From: Peptostreptococcus russellii
Lineage (GTDB): Bacteria; Bacillota; Clostridia; Peptostreptococcales; Peptostreptococcaceae
Length of the DNA stretch: 64,000 bases
Direction: 5' to 3'
Assembly: GCF_900110295.1 (NCBI RefSeq)
Contig: NZ_FODF01000002.1
Location: 186,001-250,000, forward strand
In this document: positions 1 through 9,040 of the stretch, piece after piece
Position numbering within the stretch: position 1 is the stretch's first letter
Layout of the letters: every line of letters begins with the position of its first letter
Notes under the pieces: model-generated
Told to the model about the DNA's origin: nothing
Database searches by the model: none
What the model saw: the letters and a program-made list of their open reading frames with translations, nothing else
Position numbers and translations under genes: made by a program

Positions 1-379
1 CAATTTTTAAAGATTCTGCATCTATTTCGTCAAGCTCTTCGACTTCTACATATGGTGCATCTTTCCACAACTTTTCAAGATTATAGAAACCTCTATTTTC
101 TTCATCAAATATATGAACCATTACATCACCGTAGTCAAGAAGAATCCAGCTCTGAGTATCTCTTCCTTCTTTTCCTCTTGCCTCTATCCCTATTTCTGAC
201 ATAGCATCTTCAACACTATCAGCTATTGCCTTTACCTGTCTTGCTGTAGATCCTGATGCTATTATAAAGTAATCACATAGGCTAGAAACCTTTCCTATAT
301 TCAATACTGCTATATCTTTTCCCAACTTGTCGCTTATCGCTTCACAAATCTGTTTCGTCATATTTTCAACTGTAACCAT
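1..379 (-). CDS. rsfS: Ribosome silencing factor RsfS (partial, 3' end beyond the window)
   Basis: Reading the minus strand from the ATG at 379 gives an open frame starting MVTVENMTKQICEAI that runs off the left edge without a stop, so the last few residues are missing. The family is the RsfS/YbeB/iojap group, which binds ribosomal protein L14 (uL14) and blocks joining of the subunits in starved cells. Diagnostic stretches are CDYFIIASG, RGKEGRDTQSWILLDYGD and VMVHIFDEENRGFYNLEKLW, which match the conserved core. It starts 4 bases after the yqeK stop, and nadD-yqeK-rsfS is a common Firmicute operon order. Confidence 0.93.
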   Translation of the reverse strand, partial: MVTVENMTKQICEAISDKLGKDIAVLNIGKVSSLCDYFIIASGSTARQVKAIADSVEDAMSEIGIEARGKEGRDTQSWILLDYGDVMVHIFDEENRGFYNLEKLWKDAPYVEVEELDEIDAESLKI

Positions 380-383
380 AATT

Positions 384-968
384 CTACTCCTTTTCCATAC
401 TTTTAATCTTCTGTATGTAATAATTTCTTGCATCCACAGTTCTTGTGTGCAAAGGTGCTTTTTTCTTTAACACCAAAGTAATAGTATTGTCTATAGATTT
501 TACTATTGCTTTATCAATCTCTCCCGAGTATGCCATTTTTCTTAAATCATCAACTCCTGGATAGTCTCTTCCTTCTTCTATAAGGTCAGCTAAATATATA
601 ACCTCTTCAATATGAGACATGTCAGGCTTGCCTGTAGTATGATATCTTATTGCCCCTAAAATTTCTTCATCATCAATTCCAAATTCATACTTTGCTATAT
701 ATGATCCAAGAACACTATGAGATAATGCTGTACTTTTCTTTTCTAAGTCGTCAAGTTCTATACCATATTTCTTACAATACTTATCCACATCAGCAAACTT
801 AACATACTTTGCTGTATCATGCAAAATCCCTGCAATCTCTGCCTTCTTTTTATCACAACCTCGGAATTCACACAATCTTACTGCAGATTTAGCTACATTT
901 AAAGAGTGGCGTTTCCTTTTTTCTGGTAGATAATCGTTTAGTTTCTCAATCATTTCAGATATCTCCAT
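384..968 (-). CDS. yqeK: HD-domain hydrolase YqeK, likely symmetrical Ap4A hydrolase
   Basis: A 194-residue protein with the HD metal-binding pattern: His21, the His50-Asp51 pair in GILHDTAK, and later histidines in ALSHSVLG and IRYHTTG. YqeK proteins of Gram-positive bacteria hydrolyse diadenosine tetraphosphate to two ADP; that activity is known for the family and inferred here. The ATG directly follows the nadD stop, and its ribosome site GGAGGT lies inside the last nadD codons, so the two are probably translationally coupled. Length is normal for the family. Confidence 0.92.
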   Translation of the reverse strand: MEISEMIEKLNDYLPEKRKRHSLNVAKSAVRLCEFRGCDKKKAEIAGILHDTAKYVKFADVDKYCKKYGIELDDLEKKSTALSHSVLGSYIAKYEFGIDDEEILGAIRYHTTGKPDMSHIEEVIYLADLIEEGRDYPGVDDLRKMAYSGEIDKAIVKSIDNTITLVLKKKAPLHTRTVDARNYYIQKIKSMEKE

Positions 969-1658
969 CTACCTACTCGCACCTCCATATAAATTATACT
1001 TTCTAATATATTCTTCTACTCTTCCAGGAACAAGATATTTAATGCTTTTTCCGCTTTTAACTCTAGATCTAATATAGGTAGATGATATCTCAAGAGATGG
1101 AACATACACCATATCAATATTTGCAGAATAATCTTTTCTATATCTTTCTATGTTTTCCTGTGTTTCAAGTAAATCTATTCCCGGTCTTATGGCTGCAATA
1201 AATTTAGCACGTTTAAAATTCTCTTGAAATTCCTTCCAAGACTCCATCTGATTGACTGCATCAGACCCCGTAATAAAATAGATTTCTTCATTTGGATAAG
1301 TTTGTCCAATATATCTAAGTGTATCCACAGTATAGTTTGTTTCGCCCTTTGATGCTATTTCATAATCTGATACAAAGAAATCATCGTTCTTAAGAGTCGA
1401 CATAACAACCATATTGAATCTATGTTTCTTATCCAATATATTTCTTTTATGAGGTGGATCTCCCGTAGGAATAAAAACCACCTTATCAAGTCCATATTTG
1501 TCTCTTATAAATTCAGCTGTAGCTAGATGAGCATTATGAATTGGGTTAAATGTCCCACCCATAATTCCTAGCTTCATCTTTTCATTTGATTCTTTAAAGG
1601 TTTTCAGCTTTTCTTCATTTTTCTTGTGAGATAAAGCTAGTCTTTCTTCTAACAACAT
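969..1658 (-). CDS. nadD: Nicotinate-nucleotide adenylyltransferase
   Basis: NadD makes deaminated NAD from nicotinate mononucleotide and ATP. The nucleotidyltransferase signature GGTFNPIHNAH (about residues 34-44) and the C-terminal ISSTYIRSR motif are both present. Family members usually begin right before the KLGIMGGTF strand, but here the reading frame starts 27 residues earlier. The earlier ATG at 1658 has a good site (AAGGGG with 7 bases spacing), whereas the internal Met at 1577 has only a weak one, so I keep the longer form with a charged Lys/Glu-rich N-terminal extension. First gene of nadD-yqeK-rsfS. Confidence 0.93.
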   Translation of the reverse strand: MLLEERLALSHKKNEEKLKTFKESNEKMKLGIMGGTFNPIHNAHLATAEFIRDKYGLDKVVFIPTGDPPHKRNILDKKHRFNMVVMSTLKNDDFFVSDYEIASKGETNYTVDTLRYIGQTYPNEEIYFITGSDAVNQMESWKEFQENFKRAKFIAAIRPGIDLLETQENIERYRKDYSANIDMVYVPSLEISSTYIRSRVKSGKSIKYLVPGRVEEYIRKYNLYGGASR

Positions 1659-2119
1659 GTTCTTTCCCCTTTATAACCATGATAAATTCATTTTATCACA
1701 GCTAAGTATATAAGTCCAATCAGTTTTTTCCATGTTTTTTTGTATAATAACAAATTTTTATTATTTTTTATTCAAAATTTCTTATTTTTCTAATGCAGTA
1801 TCAAAAAAAATAAAATCCTTTTTGCATATTTACAATATCTTTTTTGTTTTTATACACTTGTGCTAATTTTTATGCAAATTCTATCAGCTCTAAAAAATAT
1901 TTCATCTGCAAATTAGATACTCCTTTATTTTTCATCGACATAGAGCTTAATTATATCATAAATTCCTATAATAGTGCTTACTATTATAATTATCAAGTTT
2001 TTCATTTATCCGTTCCGTCCTAATTATATATTAAACACCACTTGTGTTTTAAAACAAATAAAATTGAAGACTTACACTTAATTAATACTCTGTTATCTAT
2101 AGATTCTACAGTTAATTAA
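1659..2119. other. Intergenic stretch, AT-rich, no gene seen
   Basis: About 460 bases between recX and nadD, both on the minus strand. No open frame or RNA gene is recognisable. It must carry the nadD promoter. An imperfect TTAATTAA-bounded inverted repeat just after the recX stop (about 2077-2119) is a weak terminator candidate. Confidence 0.6.
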
Positions 2120-2749
2120 CTAGTCTTCGCCTTCAAGTACTCTTCTAATTGCCGAATTGATGGTATCATAGTCAAATCCCTTATATGCAAGATGCTGATA
2201 TAGTTTATTTTTGATGGTTCTTTCATCTGTGGATTTAATTTTCGAAATTTTCTTTTTCGCCAAATATATTGCATTCTCCAATTCCTTGTCTCTATCTATT
2301 TCAGATATTGCACTTTCAATATATTCTCTTCCTATTCCCTTTGAATATAGATTTTGCTTTATTTTATTCTTGCCTACTTTTTTAAAATTAACATCATTAG
2401 CGACTATTCTATCTGCAAATCTTTCATCGTCTACTAATGAATATTTTTTTAAAAACTCTATTACTTCTTCAACTATATCTTCATCAAAATCTTTTAAAAG
2501 CTTTTCTCTCATCTTCTTTTCTGACTTTTCCGTTCTAGTAATAGATTGTAGTGCTTTATTCTTAGCTTTCTCATATTCATCAACTTTAAGGATTTCAACG
2601 AGTTTATCCTTATCGACTTCCTGTCCTTTTTCTAAATTATATTTATAAATTAGTTCCGCATAAAGAGAAAGAAGGTATTCATCATCTACATATAAATTAA
2701 CCCTGTCTTTATTCTTTTTTTGAAATTCTATTGCCGTTATTTTTGACAT
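2120..2749 (-). CDS. recX: Regulatory protein RecX
   Basis: RecX binds RecA filaments and limits their activity. The protein (209 residues from this start) shows the all-helical three-repeat RecX pattern: a Lys-rich N-terminus, then the signature RTEKSEKKMREKL, the helix pair VVEEVIEFLKKYSLVDDERFA with D-D-x-R-F-A, and a third repeat near the C-terminus with HLAYKGFDYDTI. The frame opens at 2767, but the internal ATG at 2749 (MSKITAIEF) has GGCAGTGATAAT in front, like other genes here, and matches family length. Stands alone. Confidence 0.88.
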   Translation of the reverse strand: MSKITAIEFQKKNKDRVNLYVDDEYLLSLYAELIYKYNLEKGQEVDKDKLVEILKVDEYEKAKNKALQSITRTEKSEKKMREKLLKDFDEDIVEEVIEFLKKYSLVDDERFADRIVANDVNFKKVGKNKIKQNLYSKGIGREYIESAISEIDRDKELENAIYLAKKKISKIKSTDERTIKNKLYQHLAYKGFDYDTINSAIRRVLEGED

Positions 2750-3118
2750 ATTATCACTGCCTTTCATTTTAAATTATACCATAAAAATACTTATTATTTT
2801 TTAAATAACTACATCTTCATCTATTTGTAACCTATATATTTTTTGTTTATTCGCTATATAAATTTCACCATATATCTAAATACTTATCAATTTCTTCTAA
2901 AATTTAAATCTTTCGATATTTGCCAGCGGTTTTCTTCTTACTTCTATTTTCTAATAAAACCTCTATTAGATAATCTTTTTTATTTTCTTTTAATAAGCTA
3001 GAAGTCATCTCTATATTATTCTTTTTATTAATTAATTTTACTTTTACCTATAAAAAGCTCTTAAACTATTTCTATTTATGTTATATAATTATTGTTATGT
3101 GGAAAAAGAGGTGATAAT
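2750..3118. other. Divergent intergenic stretch, no gene seen
   Basis: Lies between recX (minus) and the first fluoride channel gene (plus) and should hold both promoters. I looked for a fluoride (crcB-type) riboswitch in front of the channel gene and did not see its conserved core. Confidence 0.55.
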
Positions 3119-3469
3119 ATGAGTCTAATTCTTCTATCGCTAGGTGGTGGAATAGGAGCTTTAATGAGATATATTTTGTCAAAGATAATAAAAGAACATA
3201 GCTATTTTTCAATTCCTATTAGCACTATGCTTATTAATATCATAGGATCTTTTTTCCTTGGTGTTAGTGTTTTTGCAATTCGTGATAACAACTTAGCTGC
3301 ATTTATACAAACGGGTATTTTAGGAGGATTTACTACTTTTTCTACTTTCTTAGTAGAAAGCTTTGAGCTTTTAAAAGAAGATGGATTTCCTTCTATGTTA
3401 AAATATATGCTTCCTACAACTATTTTAGGAGTTATATTTTTTATTATTGGAGCTAGAATGTTTTATTAA
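3119..3469 (+). CDS. crcB: Fluoride channel subunit Fluc/CrcB, copy 1
   Basis: A 116-residue, four-helix membrane protein of the CrcB/Fluc family, which exports fluoride as a dual-topology dimer. Family marks are GGGIGALMRY at the N-terminus, the pore Asn in STMLINIIGSFFLG, and GGFTTFSTF in helix 3. The frame opens upstream at a TTG, but the ATG at 3119 is preceded by GAGGTGATAAT at the right distance, so I start there. The second subunit gene follows 29 bases later; paired genes of this kind usually encode a heterodimer. Confidence 0.93.
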   Translation: MSLILLSLGGGIGALMRYILSKIIKEHSYFSIPISTMLINIIGSFFLGVSVFAIRDNNLAAFIQTGILGGFTTFSTFLVESFELLKEDGFPSMLKYMLPTTILGVIFFIIGARMFY

Positions 3470-3498
3470 GTGGCTTCAAATTTATATGAGGTGATATT

Positions 3499-3909
3499 TT
3501 GAAAAGATTAATATATATTTTTATAGGTGGCTTTTTCGGTGCTTTATTGAGAAATTTGTTTTTTAATATTCCTTTTTTGTCAGATTTTCAGCTAATTCCC
3601 TTAAATACTCTAATAGTAAATCTACTTGGATGCTTTTTACTTTCACTTACGGTACATCTTGCTGAAAAATCTATTAAAATGAATGATAATTTGCATGCAG
3701 CACTTGCTACTGGACTTTTGGGAGCCTTTACTACTTTTTCTACTTTTTCCAAAAATCTAGCAGATTTAATTTATTCAACAAATTTCTTTCTGGCAGCTAT
3801 CTATATGATAATTTCGCTTCTAGGCGGGCTTATTATGGTTTATCTAGCTTATTTATGTGCTAATAATATTTATGCTAAAAAATTGAAACAAAAAAATGAA
3901 TTTATGTAA
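3499..3909 (+). CDS. crcB: Fluoride channel subunit Fluc/CrcB, copy 2
   Basis: A second CrcB/Fluc membrane protein (136 residues) with FGALLRN, the pore Asn in LNTLIVNLLGCF and the helix-3 motif GAFTTFSTFSKNL. It starts with TTG behind a strong GAGGTGATATT site; no ATG is available nearby. The two channel proteins differ in sequence, consistent with a heterodimer of oppositely oriented subunits (known for tandem Fluc genes, inferred here). Its C-terminus is longer than copy 1, ending in a basic tail, and overlaps the open frame but not the chosen start of the next gene. Confidence 0.91.
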   Translation: MKRLIYIFIGGFFGALLRNLFFNIPFLSDFQLIPLNTLIVNLLGCFLLSLTVHLAEKSIKMNDNLHAALATGLLGAFTTFSTFSKNLADLIYSTNFFLAAIYMIISLLGGLIMVYLAYLCANNIYAKKLKQKNEFM

Positions 3910-3967
3910 TTATATACTATATACAAGAGTTAACTTTATTTTAAAACTAAGAATGGCAGGTGATGAA

Positions 3968-4891
3968 ATGGTAAACATTACAATGCTTGGAACTGGTGGA
4001 AATGTACCATCACCAAATAGATTTTGTTCCAGTGCATTTTTGAACTATAAAGGAAGAAAAATACTTATAGACTGTGGTGAAGGTACTCAGATATCTATGA
4101 AAAAAGTTGGATGTGGTTTTAAGGGAATAGACCTTATCCTAATTACCCACTTACATGGTGATCACATTAACGGTTTAATAGGATTGCTTTCAACAATGGG
4201 AAATTCAGAAAAAAGAACCCCCCTGACTATTGTTGGACCTAGAGGAATCAAAAGAGCTATTAAGGCAATGCTCGTTTTAATAGAAGGTATTCCCTATCCA
4301 TTAAATATTATAGAAAATCCTTCAGGGGCTTTTTCAATAAATGATGGTCAATTTAAGGAAATAGAGATTTCTACAATTAAACTTGAACATTCAACTGAAT
4401 GTATAGGATATAGTCTTTATTTCAAGAGAAATAGAAAGTTTAGTCCTCAAAATGCAATAGAGAATAATGTCCCAAAATATTTATGGAAAAATCTCCAATT
4501 AGGTCAAACTTTTTATATTGACGATAATGCTTATACACCAGATATGGTCTTAGGTGAAGAAAGAAAAGGTATTAAATTTAGCTATATTACAGATACAAGA
4601 CCTATAAATACTATTCCTGATTTTATAAAGGAAAGTGACTTATTCATTTGTGAGGCAATGTACGGAGATGATTTGGATATTGCCAAGGCAGTAAAGAACA
4701 AGCATATGACATTTAGAGAGTCTGCTAGTTTGGCAAAACTTGGAAAAGTAAAACATCTTTTACTTACACATTTTTCTCCATCAGTAGATAATCCTAGTTA
4801 TTTTATTGAAAATGCAAGGTCTGTATTTAAAAATACAACTATTGCCCATGATGGTATAAAAATTGATTTAAGTTATAGTGCTGAAGACTAA
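3968..4891 (+). CDS. rnz: Metallo-beta-lactamase fold RNase Z-like protein
   Basis: A 308-residue protein of the RNase Z/ElaC family, which cleaves tRNA precursors after the discriminator base. Visible are the N-terminal LGTGGNVPSPNR loop, the zinc motif HLHGDHINGL, the central ITDTRP and the C-terminal LLLTHFSPS. The frame opens at 3896, but the ATG at 3968 follows GGCAGGTGATGAA and begins right at the conserved first strand (MVNITMLGTG). Length fits the single-domain short form. It follows the two fluoride channel genes on the same strand and is probably co-transcribed. Confidence 0.88.
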   Translation: MVNITMLGTGGNVPSPNRFCSSAFLNYKGRKILIDCGEGTQISMKKVGCGFKGIDLILITHLHGDHINGLIGLLSTMGNSEKRTPLTIVGPRGIKRAIKAMLVLIEGIPYPLNIIENPSGAFSINDGQFKEIEISTIKLEHSTECIGYSLYFKRNRKFSPQNAIENNVPKYLWKNLQLGQTFYIDDNAYTPDMVLGEERKGIKFSYITDTRPINTIPDFIKESDLFICEAMYGDDLDIAKAVKNKHMTFRESASLAKLGKVKHLLLTHFSPSVDNPSYFIENARSVFKNTTIAHDGIKIDLSYSAED

Positions 4892-4971
4892 GTCAATTTT
4901 GCAAGAAAACAGATATTTTATAATTACTGTTATTTAAAATTTATAAATGAATCTAGCTATTTTAAACATAT

Positions 4972-5007
4972 AAAAATGCAGGAAAAATCTCTCCTGCATT
5001 TTTTATT
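4972..5007. terminator. Bidirectional rho-independent terminator
   Basis: Perfect 12-base stem AAAAATGCAGGA / TCCTGCATTTTT around an 8-base loop. It has T-rich sequence on both sides and sits between two convergent genes (rnz plus, hydrogenase minus). Confidence 0.85.
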
Positions 5008-5048
5008 ATATATTTTCTAAGTTTTATTAATAATTTTATATAGTTTTT

Positions 5049-6824
5049 TTATTTAAAATTATATCTAAATTTACTATCTTCGTCCATTGAGAATATTGGA
5101 GATAAAGGCATCTTCCAAGATTCATGGTCTGTGTGAAGTAGCTTATGAGCAATTTCAGAATTTGGCTTTCCAAGATATTCGCTATATATTTTTTGTATTG
5201 CTGGATTTTCATGTGAATACCTTAAATACATCTTTTTATCAAGCTTATAAAGCTTGTTAGCCCTAGTATATGCTAATTCACAACCATCCTTAATAGGTTG
5301 TCCTCCGCCACCAGAGCAGCCTCCAGGACATGCCATTACCTCTACAAAGTCATACTTAACTTCTCCTCTTATTAAAGCATCCATCAACTCTCTAGCATTT
5401 CTAAGTCCACTTACTACAGCCACACTTAATTCATTTCCAGCTATTGAAAATTTAGATTCTCTCCAACCTTCTTCTCCTCTTACAGATACAAAAGAATCTG
5501 GATCAGGATTTTTCCCTGTTACAAAATAATACGCGCTTCTAAGAGCTGCTTCCATTACACCACCAGTAGCACCAAATATTACACCTGCGCCACTTCCTAT
5601 TCCAAGAGGTGAGTCAAATGATTCTTCTTTTAGTTTGCTAAAGTCAAGGTTTTCCGCTCTTATCATCTTTTCCATTTCTCTTGTTGTAATAACTATATCT
5701 ACATCTCTTTGTGCTTCTGTATCATTTATTGTCTCAATCTCTGCTTCTTTTTTCTTTGCAGTACATGGCATAATAGATATACAGCATATTTTGTTTGCAT
5801 CTACTCCCAAAAGATCTGCATAATATGATTTTGCTACTGCTCCAAACATCTGCTGAGGAGATTTTGATGTTGACAAATACTTTACCATATCTGGATACTG
5901 AGATTTCATAAATCTCACCCAACCAGGACAACATGATGTGAACATAGGGAGGTCTCTTCCACCTGATGTATATACTTCTAGGAATTCGTTTGCCTCTTCC
6001 ATTATTGTAAGGTCAGCGCTAAAGTTTGTATCAAATACATAATCAAAACCAATTTTCTTTAGTGCCGCAACCATCAAGCTAGGTGTAGCTGACTTTTCTT
6101 CTATATTAAGGTTTTCTGCCCATGCAGCCCTTACTGCAGGTGCAACTTGAACTACTGTTATAAGATTTTCATCCTCTATTGCATCGTACACTCTATGAGT
6201 ATCGTTTCTTGTTGTTAGAGAACCTACTGGACAATGTGTTATACACTGACCACACAATACACAATCTGCATCTTCTATTTGTCTATTATGAGAAACATCT
6301 ACAGTAGTTCTTGAACCACTATTTACAACGTCCCATATTCCAAGACTTTGAATTTTATCACATACCTGTATACATCTCATACATTTTATACACTTTGAAA
6401 AATCCTTCTGTAAAGGAAAATCCTTATTCCAGGCTCTTTTTTCATATTTTATTTTATATGGCATAGAGTCCACATTTAGGTCGTTTGCTATTTCTTGAAG
6501 TGAACAATTACCACTTCTTACACATGTAGCACAACTAAAATCATGTTGTGAAAGTATAAATTCTATATTTGTCCTTCTTGCTCTTCTTACTTTTGGACTA
6601 TTTGTTTTTACAACCATACCATCTTCAACTACTGTATTACAAGCTGTTAGAAGTTTGTCCGTTCCTTCTACTTCAACTGAACATACTCTACACGCACCTA
6701 TTTCATTTATTTCTCTCAAGAAACACAACCTAGGTATAATAATGCCCGTTTCCTTTGCAGCATCTATTATTTTAGTACCTTCCTCTACCATTATAGTCTG
6801 ATTATCTATAGTTACTTTTACCAT
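5049..6824 (-). CDS. hydA: [FeFe] hydrogenase catalytic subunit
   Basis: A 591-residue iron hydrogenase. In order: an N-terminal [2Fe-2S] ferredoxin domain (Cys34, 45, 48, 62), a His-Cys3 [4Fe-4S] motif (His94, Cys98, 101, 107), a two-cluster ferredoxin domain (Cys145-155 and Cys188-198), then the H-cluster domain with TSCCPGW (296-302), IMPCTAKKKE (351-360) and EVMACPGGCSGGGGQP near 500. All H-cluster cysteines are present, so it should be active in proton reduction or hydrogen oxidation. The start overlaps the 3' end of the upstream flavoprotein by 7 bases with a GGAGGT site, so the two are coupled and probably form a complex. Confidence 0.95.
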   Translation of the reverse strand: MVKVTIDNQTIMVEEGTKIIDAAKETGIIIPRLCFLREINEIGACRVCSVEVEGTDKLLTACNTVVEDGMVVKTNSPKVRRARRTNIEFILSQHDFSCATCVRSGNCSLQEIANDLNVDSMPYKIKYEKRAWNKDFPLQKDFSKCIKCMRCIQVCDKIQSLGIWDVVNSGSRTTVDVSHNRQIEDADCVLCGQCITHCPVGSLTTRNDTHRVYDAIEDENLITVVQVAPAVRAAWAENLNIEEKSATPSLMVAALKKIGFDYVFDTNFSADLTIMEEANEFLEVYTSGGRDLPMFTSCCPGWVRFMKSQYPDMVKYLSTSKSPQQMFGAVAKSYYADLLGVDANKICCISIMPCTAKKKEAEIETINDTEAQRDVDIVITTREMEKMIRAENLDFSKLKEESFDSPLGIGSGAGVIFGATGGVMEAALRSAYYFVTGKNPDPDSFVSVRGEEGWRESKFSIAGNELSVAVVSGLRNARELMDALIRGEVKYDFVEVMACPGGCSGGGGQPIKDGCELAYTRANKLYKLDKKMYLRYSHENPAIQKIYSEYLGKPNSEIAHKLLHTDHESWKMPLSPIFSMDEDSKFRYNFK

Positions 6825-8653
6825 ATTGATGTTCTACCTCCTCTGAAGTTACCCCATCCAAAATGATCACATCTTAAACATCTTCCTGCTTCCTGTGCAG
6901 CCTCTTCTGGAGTAAGTCCTTTTTCTACCTCTGCAAAGTTATTCTTTCTCTCATGAGTACTTATTTCCTTCATGTTTGCCCTTGCACAAGGATTTCTATC
7001 ATTCCATCTTATTTTTGGAAGGTCGATATCTACACTTATTAAATGGTTAAAGCCTAGGTATTCATCTATATTAGCAGCAGCAACCTTACCTGCTCCAATT
7101 GCCTTTATTACAGTTGCAGGACCTGTTACACAGTCACCACCTGCAAAGATACCAGGTATATTTTCCACCTCACTAGAATTTAAAGCTTCAATAATACCTC
7201 TCTTTACTGGCATTCCGAACTCCTTAAAGTGCTTTGATTCTATGTTTTGCCCAATTGCAACTATTAACTTATCACATTCTAATCTAACAGGCTTTTCACT
7301 TGAATTTCTAGGTCTTGGTCTAGAACTCTTATCCATTTCTCCAACTATCTGTGGCTGAATCCAAACAGCCTTTATATTATTATCTTCATCAGTTTCTATT
7401 TTTATAGGAGCCATTTGAGAATATAGCTCACAACCTTCTATTAAAGCTTCTTCTATTTCTTCCTTTAGACAAGTCATATCTTCTTTTCTTCTTCTATACA
7501 CTATAGACACTCTTTCGGCGTTACATCTATTGGCTGTACGAGCACTATCCATTGCTACATTACCTCCACCGATTACGATTACCTTCTGACCTGTCAAATC
7601 CGGGTAATTTTCATCACCTATCATCTTTAGCATCTCAACAGCAGAAATAGCTCCCTTAGCATCTTCGCCTTCTATTCCTAACTTTTTAAAATCATGAGCT
7701 CCTATAGCTATATACATAGCATCACATTCTTTTGTTATATCCTCTATTGATATATCTTTACCTACCTCTATATTTCTATGAACTTCTATACCTGTTTTAA
7801 GTATAGCATCTATATCTTCTTGTAAACGTTCTCTCGGAAGTCTGTATTTTGGTATACCATATCTCAACATACCACCAAGTTTTTTGCTTCTTTCATATAC
7901 TACAACCTTGTGTCCCATAAGTGATAGATAATATGCTGCACTTAATCCACTTGGACCACCACCTACTATTGCTACCTTTTTGCCTGTTGATTCTGCACAA
8001 GCTGGAGGTGGAACTATACCTGCATGATCGACTGCATACTTCTTCATCCCTCTTATATTCATAGGTGCATCTACCATAGTTCTTCTACATCTTGCCTCAC
8101 AAGGATGTTCACACACTAGGGCACACGCAGTAGGGAATGGATTGTCTTTTCTAATAAGCCTAACTGCATCTGCATATCTTTTTTCTCCAATTAGGGCTAT
8201 GTAACCAGGTATGTCTACACCTGCTGGACACATTGCAACACATGGTACTGATATGTTTCTATCCATTGAACATTTTGAAGTTCTTATATGGGAAAGGTAG
8301 TCGTCTCTAAATCCAACTATTCCCTTGAGAACCATTTCCGCAGCCTCATAACCTATTGCACAATCTGCTGTTTTTATAATTACTCTTACAGTATCTTCAA
8401 TTAGCTCCAAAGTTTCCTCTGTTGCTTCTCCATCAAGTACACTTTCAATCATCTCCTGAAGTTTGTCTAGCCCTACTCTACAAGGAACACATTTTCCACA
8501 TGTTTGAGCATGACACAGTTTCAAAAATGCAAGAGAAACCTCTACAGGACATATTCCTGGAGGACTTGACACAATTCTTCTTTCTAGATCTTTATATAGA
8601 CCTTCAACTACTATCTGAGCTGTATCTGGAGTATTGATGTATAACCTACTCAT
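6818..8653 (-). CDS. Flavoprotein with NuoF-type Fe-S domain fused to a GltD-like NAD(P)H oxidoreductase
   Basis: A 611-residue fusion. Residues about 30-120 resemble the C-terminal Fe-S domain of NuoF (CGKCVPCRVG with Cys52, 55, 58 and a distant Cys98). Residues about 125-205 are the double-cluster N-terminal domain of glutamate synthase small subunit (Cys138, 142, 177, 181, 185, 189). The rest is a two-dinucleotide oxidoreductase with GGGPSG at 231 for FAD and a second Rossmann motif VIVIGGGNVAMDSA followed by YRRRKEDM, a pattern typical of NADPH binding. The FMN/NADH domain of NuoF is absent. Overlap with hydA suggests it passes electrons between a pyridine nucleotide, probably NADP(H), and the hydrogenase; that pairing is inferred. 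Start ATG has AAGGAGGT. Confidence 0.85.
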   Translation of the reverse strand: MSRLYINTPDTAQIVVEGLYKDLERRIVSSPPGICPVEVSLAFLKLCHAQTCGKCVPCRVGLDKLQEMIESVLDGEATEETLELIEDTVRVIIKTADCAIGYEAAEMVLKGIVGFRDDYLSHIRTSKCSMDRNISVPCVAMCPAGVDIPGYIALIGEKRYADAVRLIRKDNPFPTACALVCEHPCEARCRRTMVDAPMNIRGMKKYAVDHAGIVPPPACAESTGKKVAIVGGGPSGLSAAYYLSLMGHKVVVYERSKKLGGMLRYGIPKYRLPRERLQEDIDAILKTGIEVHRNIEVGKDISIEDITKECDAMYIAIGAHDFKKLGIEGEDAKGAISAVEMLKMIGDENYPDLTGQKVIVIGGGNVAMDSARTANRCNAERVSIVYRRRKEDMTCLKEEIEEALIEGCELYSQMAPIKIETDEDNNIKAVWIQPQIVGEMDKSSRPRPRNSSEKPVRLECDKLIVAIGQNIESKHFKEFGMPVKRGIIEALNSSEVENIPGIFAGGDCVTGPATVIKAIGAGKVAAANIDEYLGFNHLISVDIDLPKIRWNDRNPCARANMKEISTHERKNNFAEVEKGLTPEEAAQEAGRCLRCDHFGWGNFRGGRTSIW

Positions 8654-8860
8654 TAAAATACCTCCTTAATTAAGTTTTAAAAAGATTTACATAATCACTT
8701 ATAATCTTATTCTGTACAATTAATTTTATAAAGATTTTCTCCTTTTTGATTATATATTAAGTAACCTTTTTATTTGCTTCTTTATTCTTATAGTAACATA
8801 TAAGCAAAAAATTTTCATCAATTTTTTTAATAAATTTCTTAAAAAAATTAATTATATCTA

Positions 8861-8903
8861 AAAAATCACTACTTAATTTATTAATAAGTAGTGATTTTTT
8901 TCA
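8861..8903. terminator. Rho-independent terminator, bidirectional
   Basis: A 15-base perfect stem (AAAAATCACTACTTA and its complement) around a short AT loop, with T-runs on both sides. It lies 140 bases past the RNase G stop on the minus strand and would end that operon before the hydrogenase pair. The remaining sequence between 8654 and 9040 is AT-rich and shows no gene. Confidence 0.8.
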
Positions 8904-9040
8904 CATTTATTTTATATTATTAATTACAGTTTTTCTATTATTACTTATTTATCTGAATAAAGGTAATTTTTCAACACTTTATTTATTGAATTAATTATTT
9001 TTTAATATATTTTTTTAACAATTTATACACAGATATTATG

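Noticed and set aside
2750-3118. Possible fluoride riboswitch before the crcB pair.
   Set aside because: The conserved core of the crcB motif is not seen in the leader.
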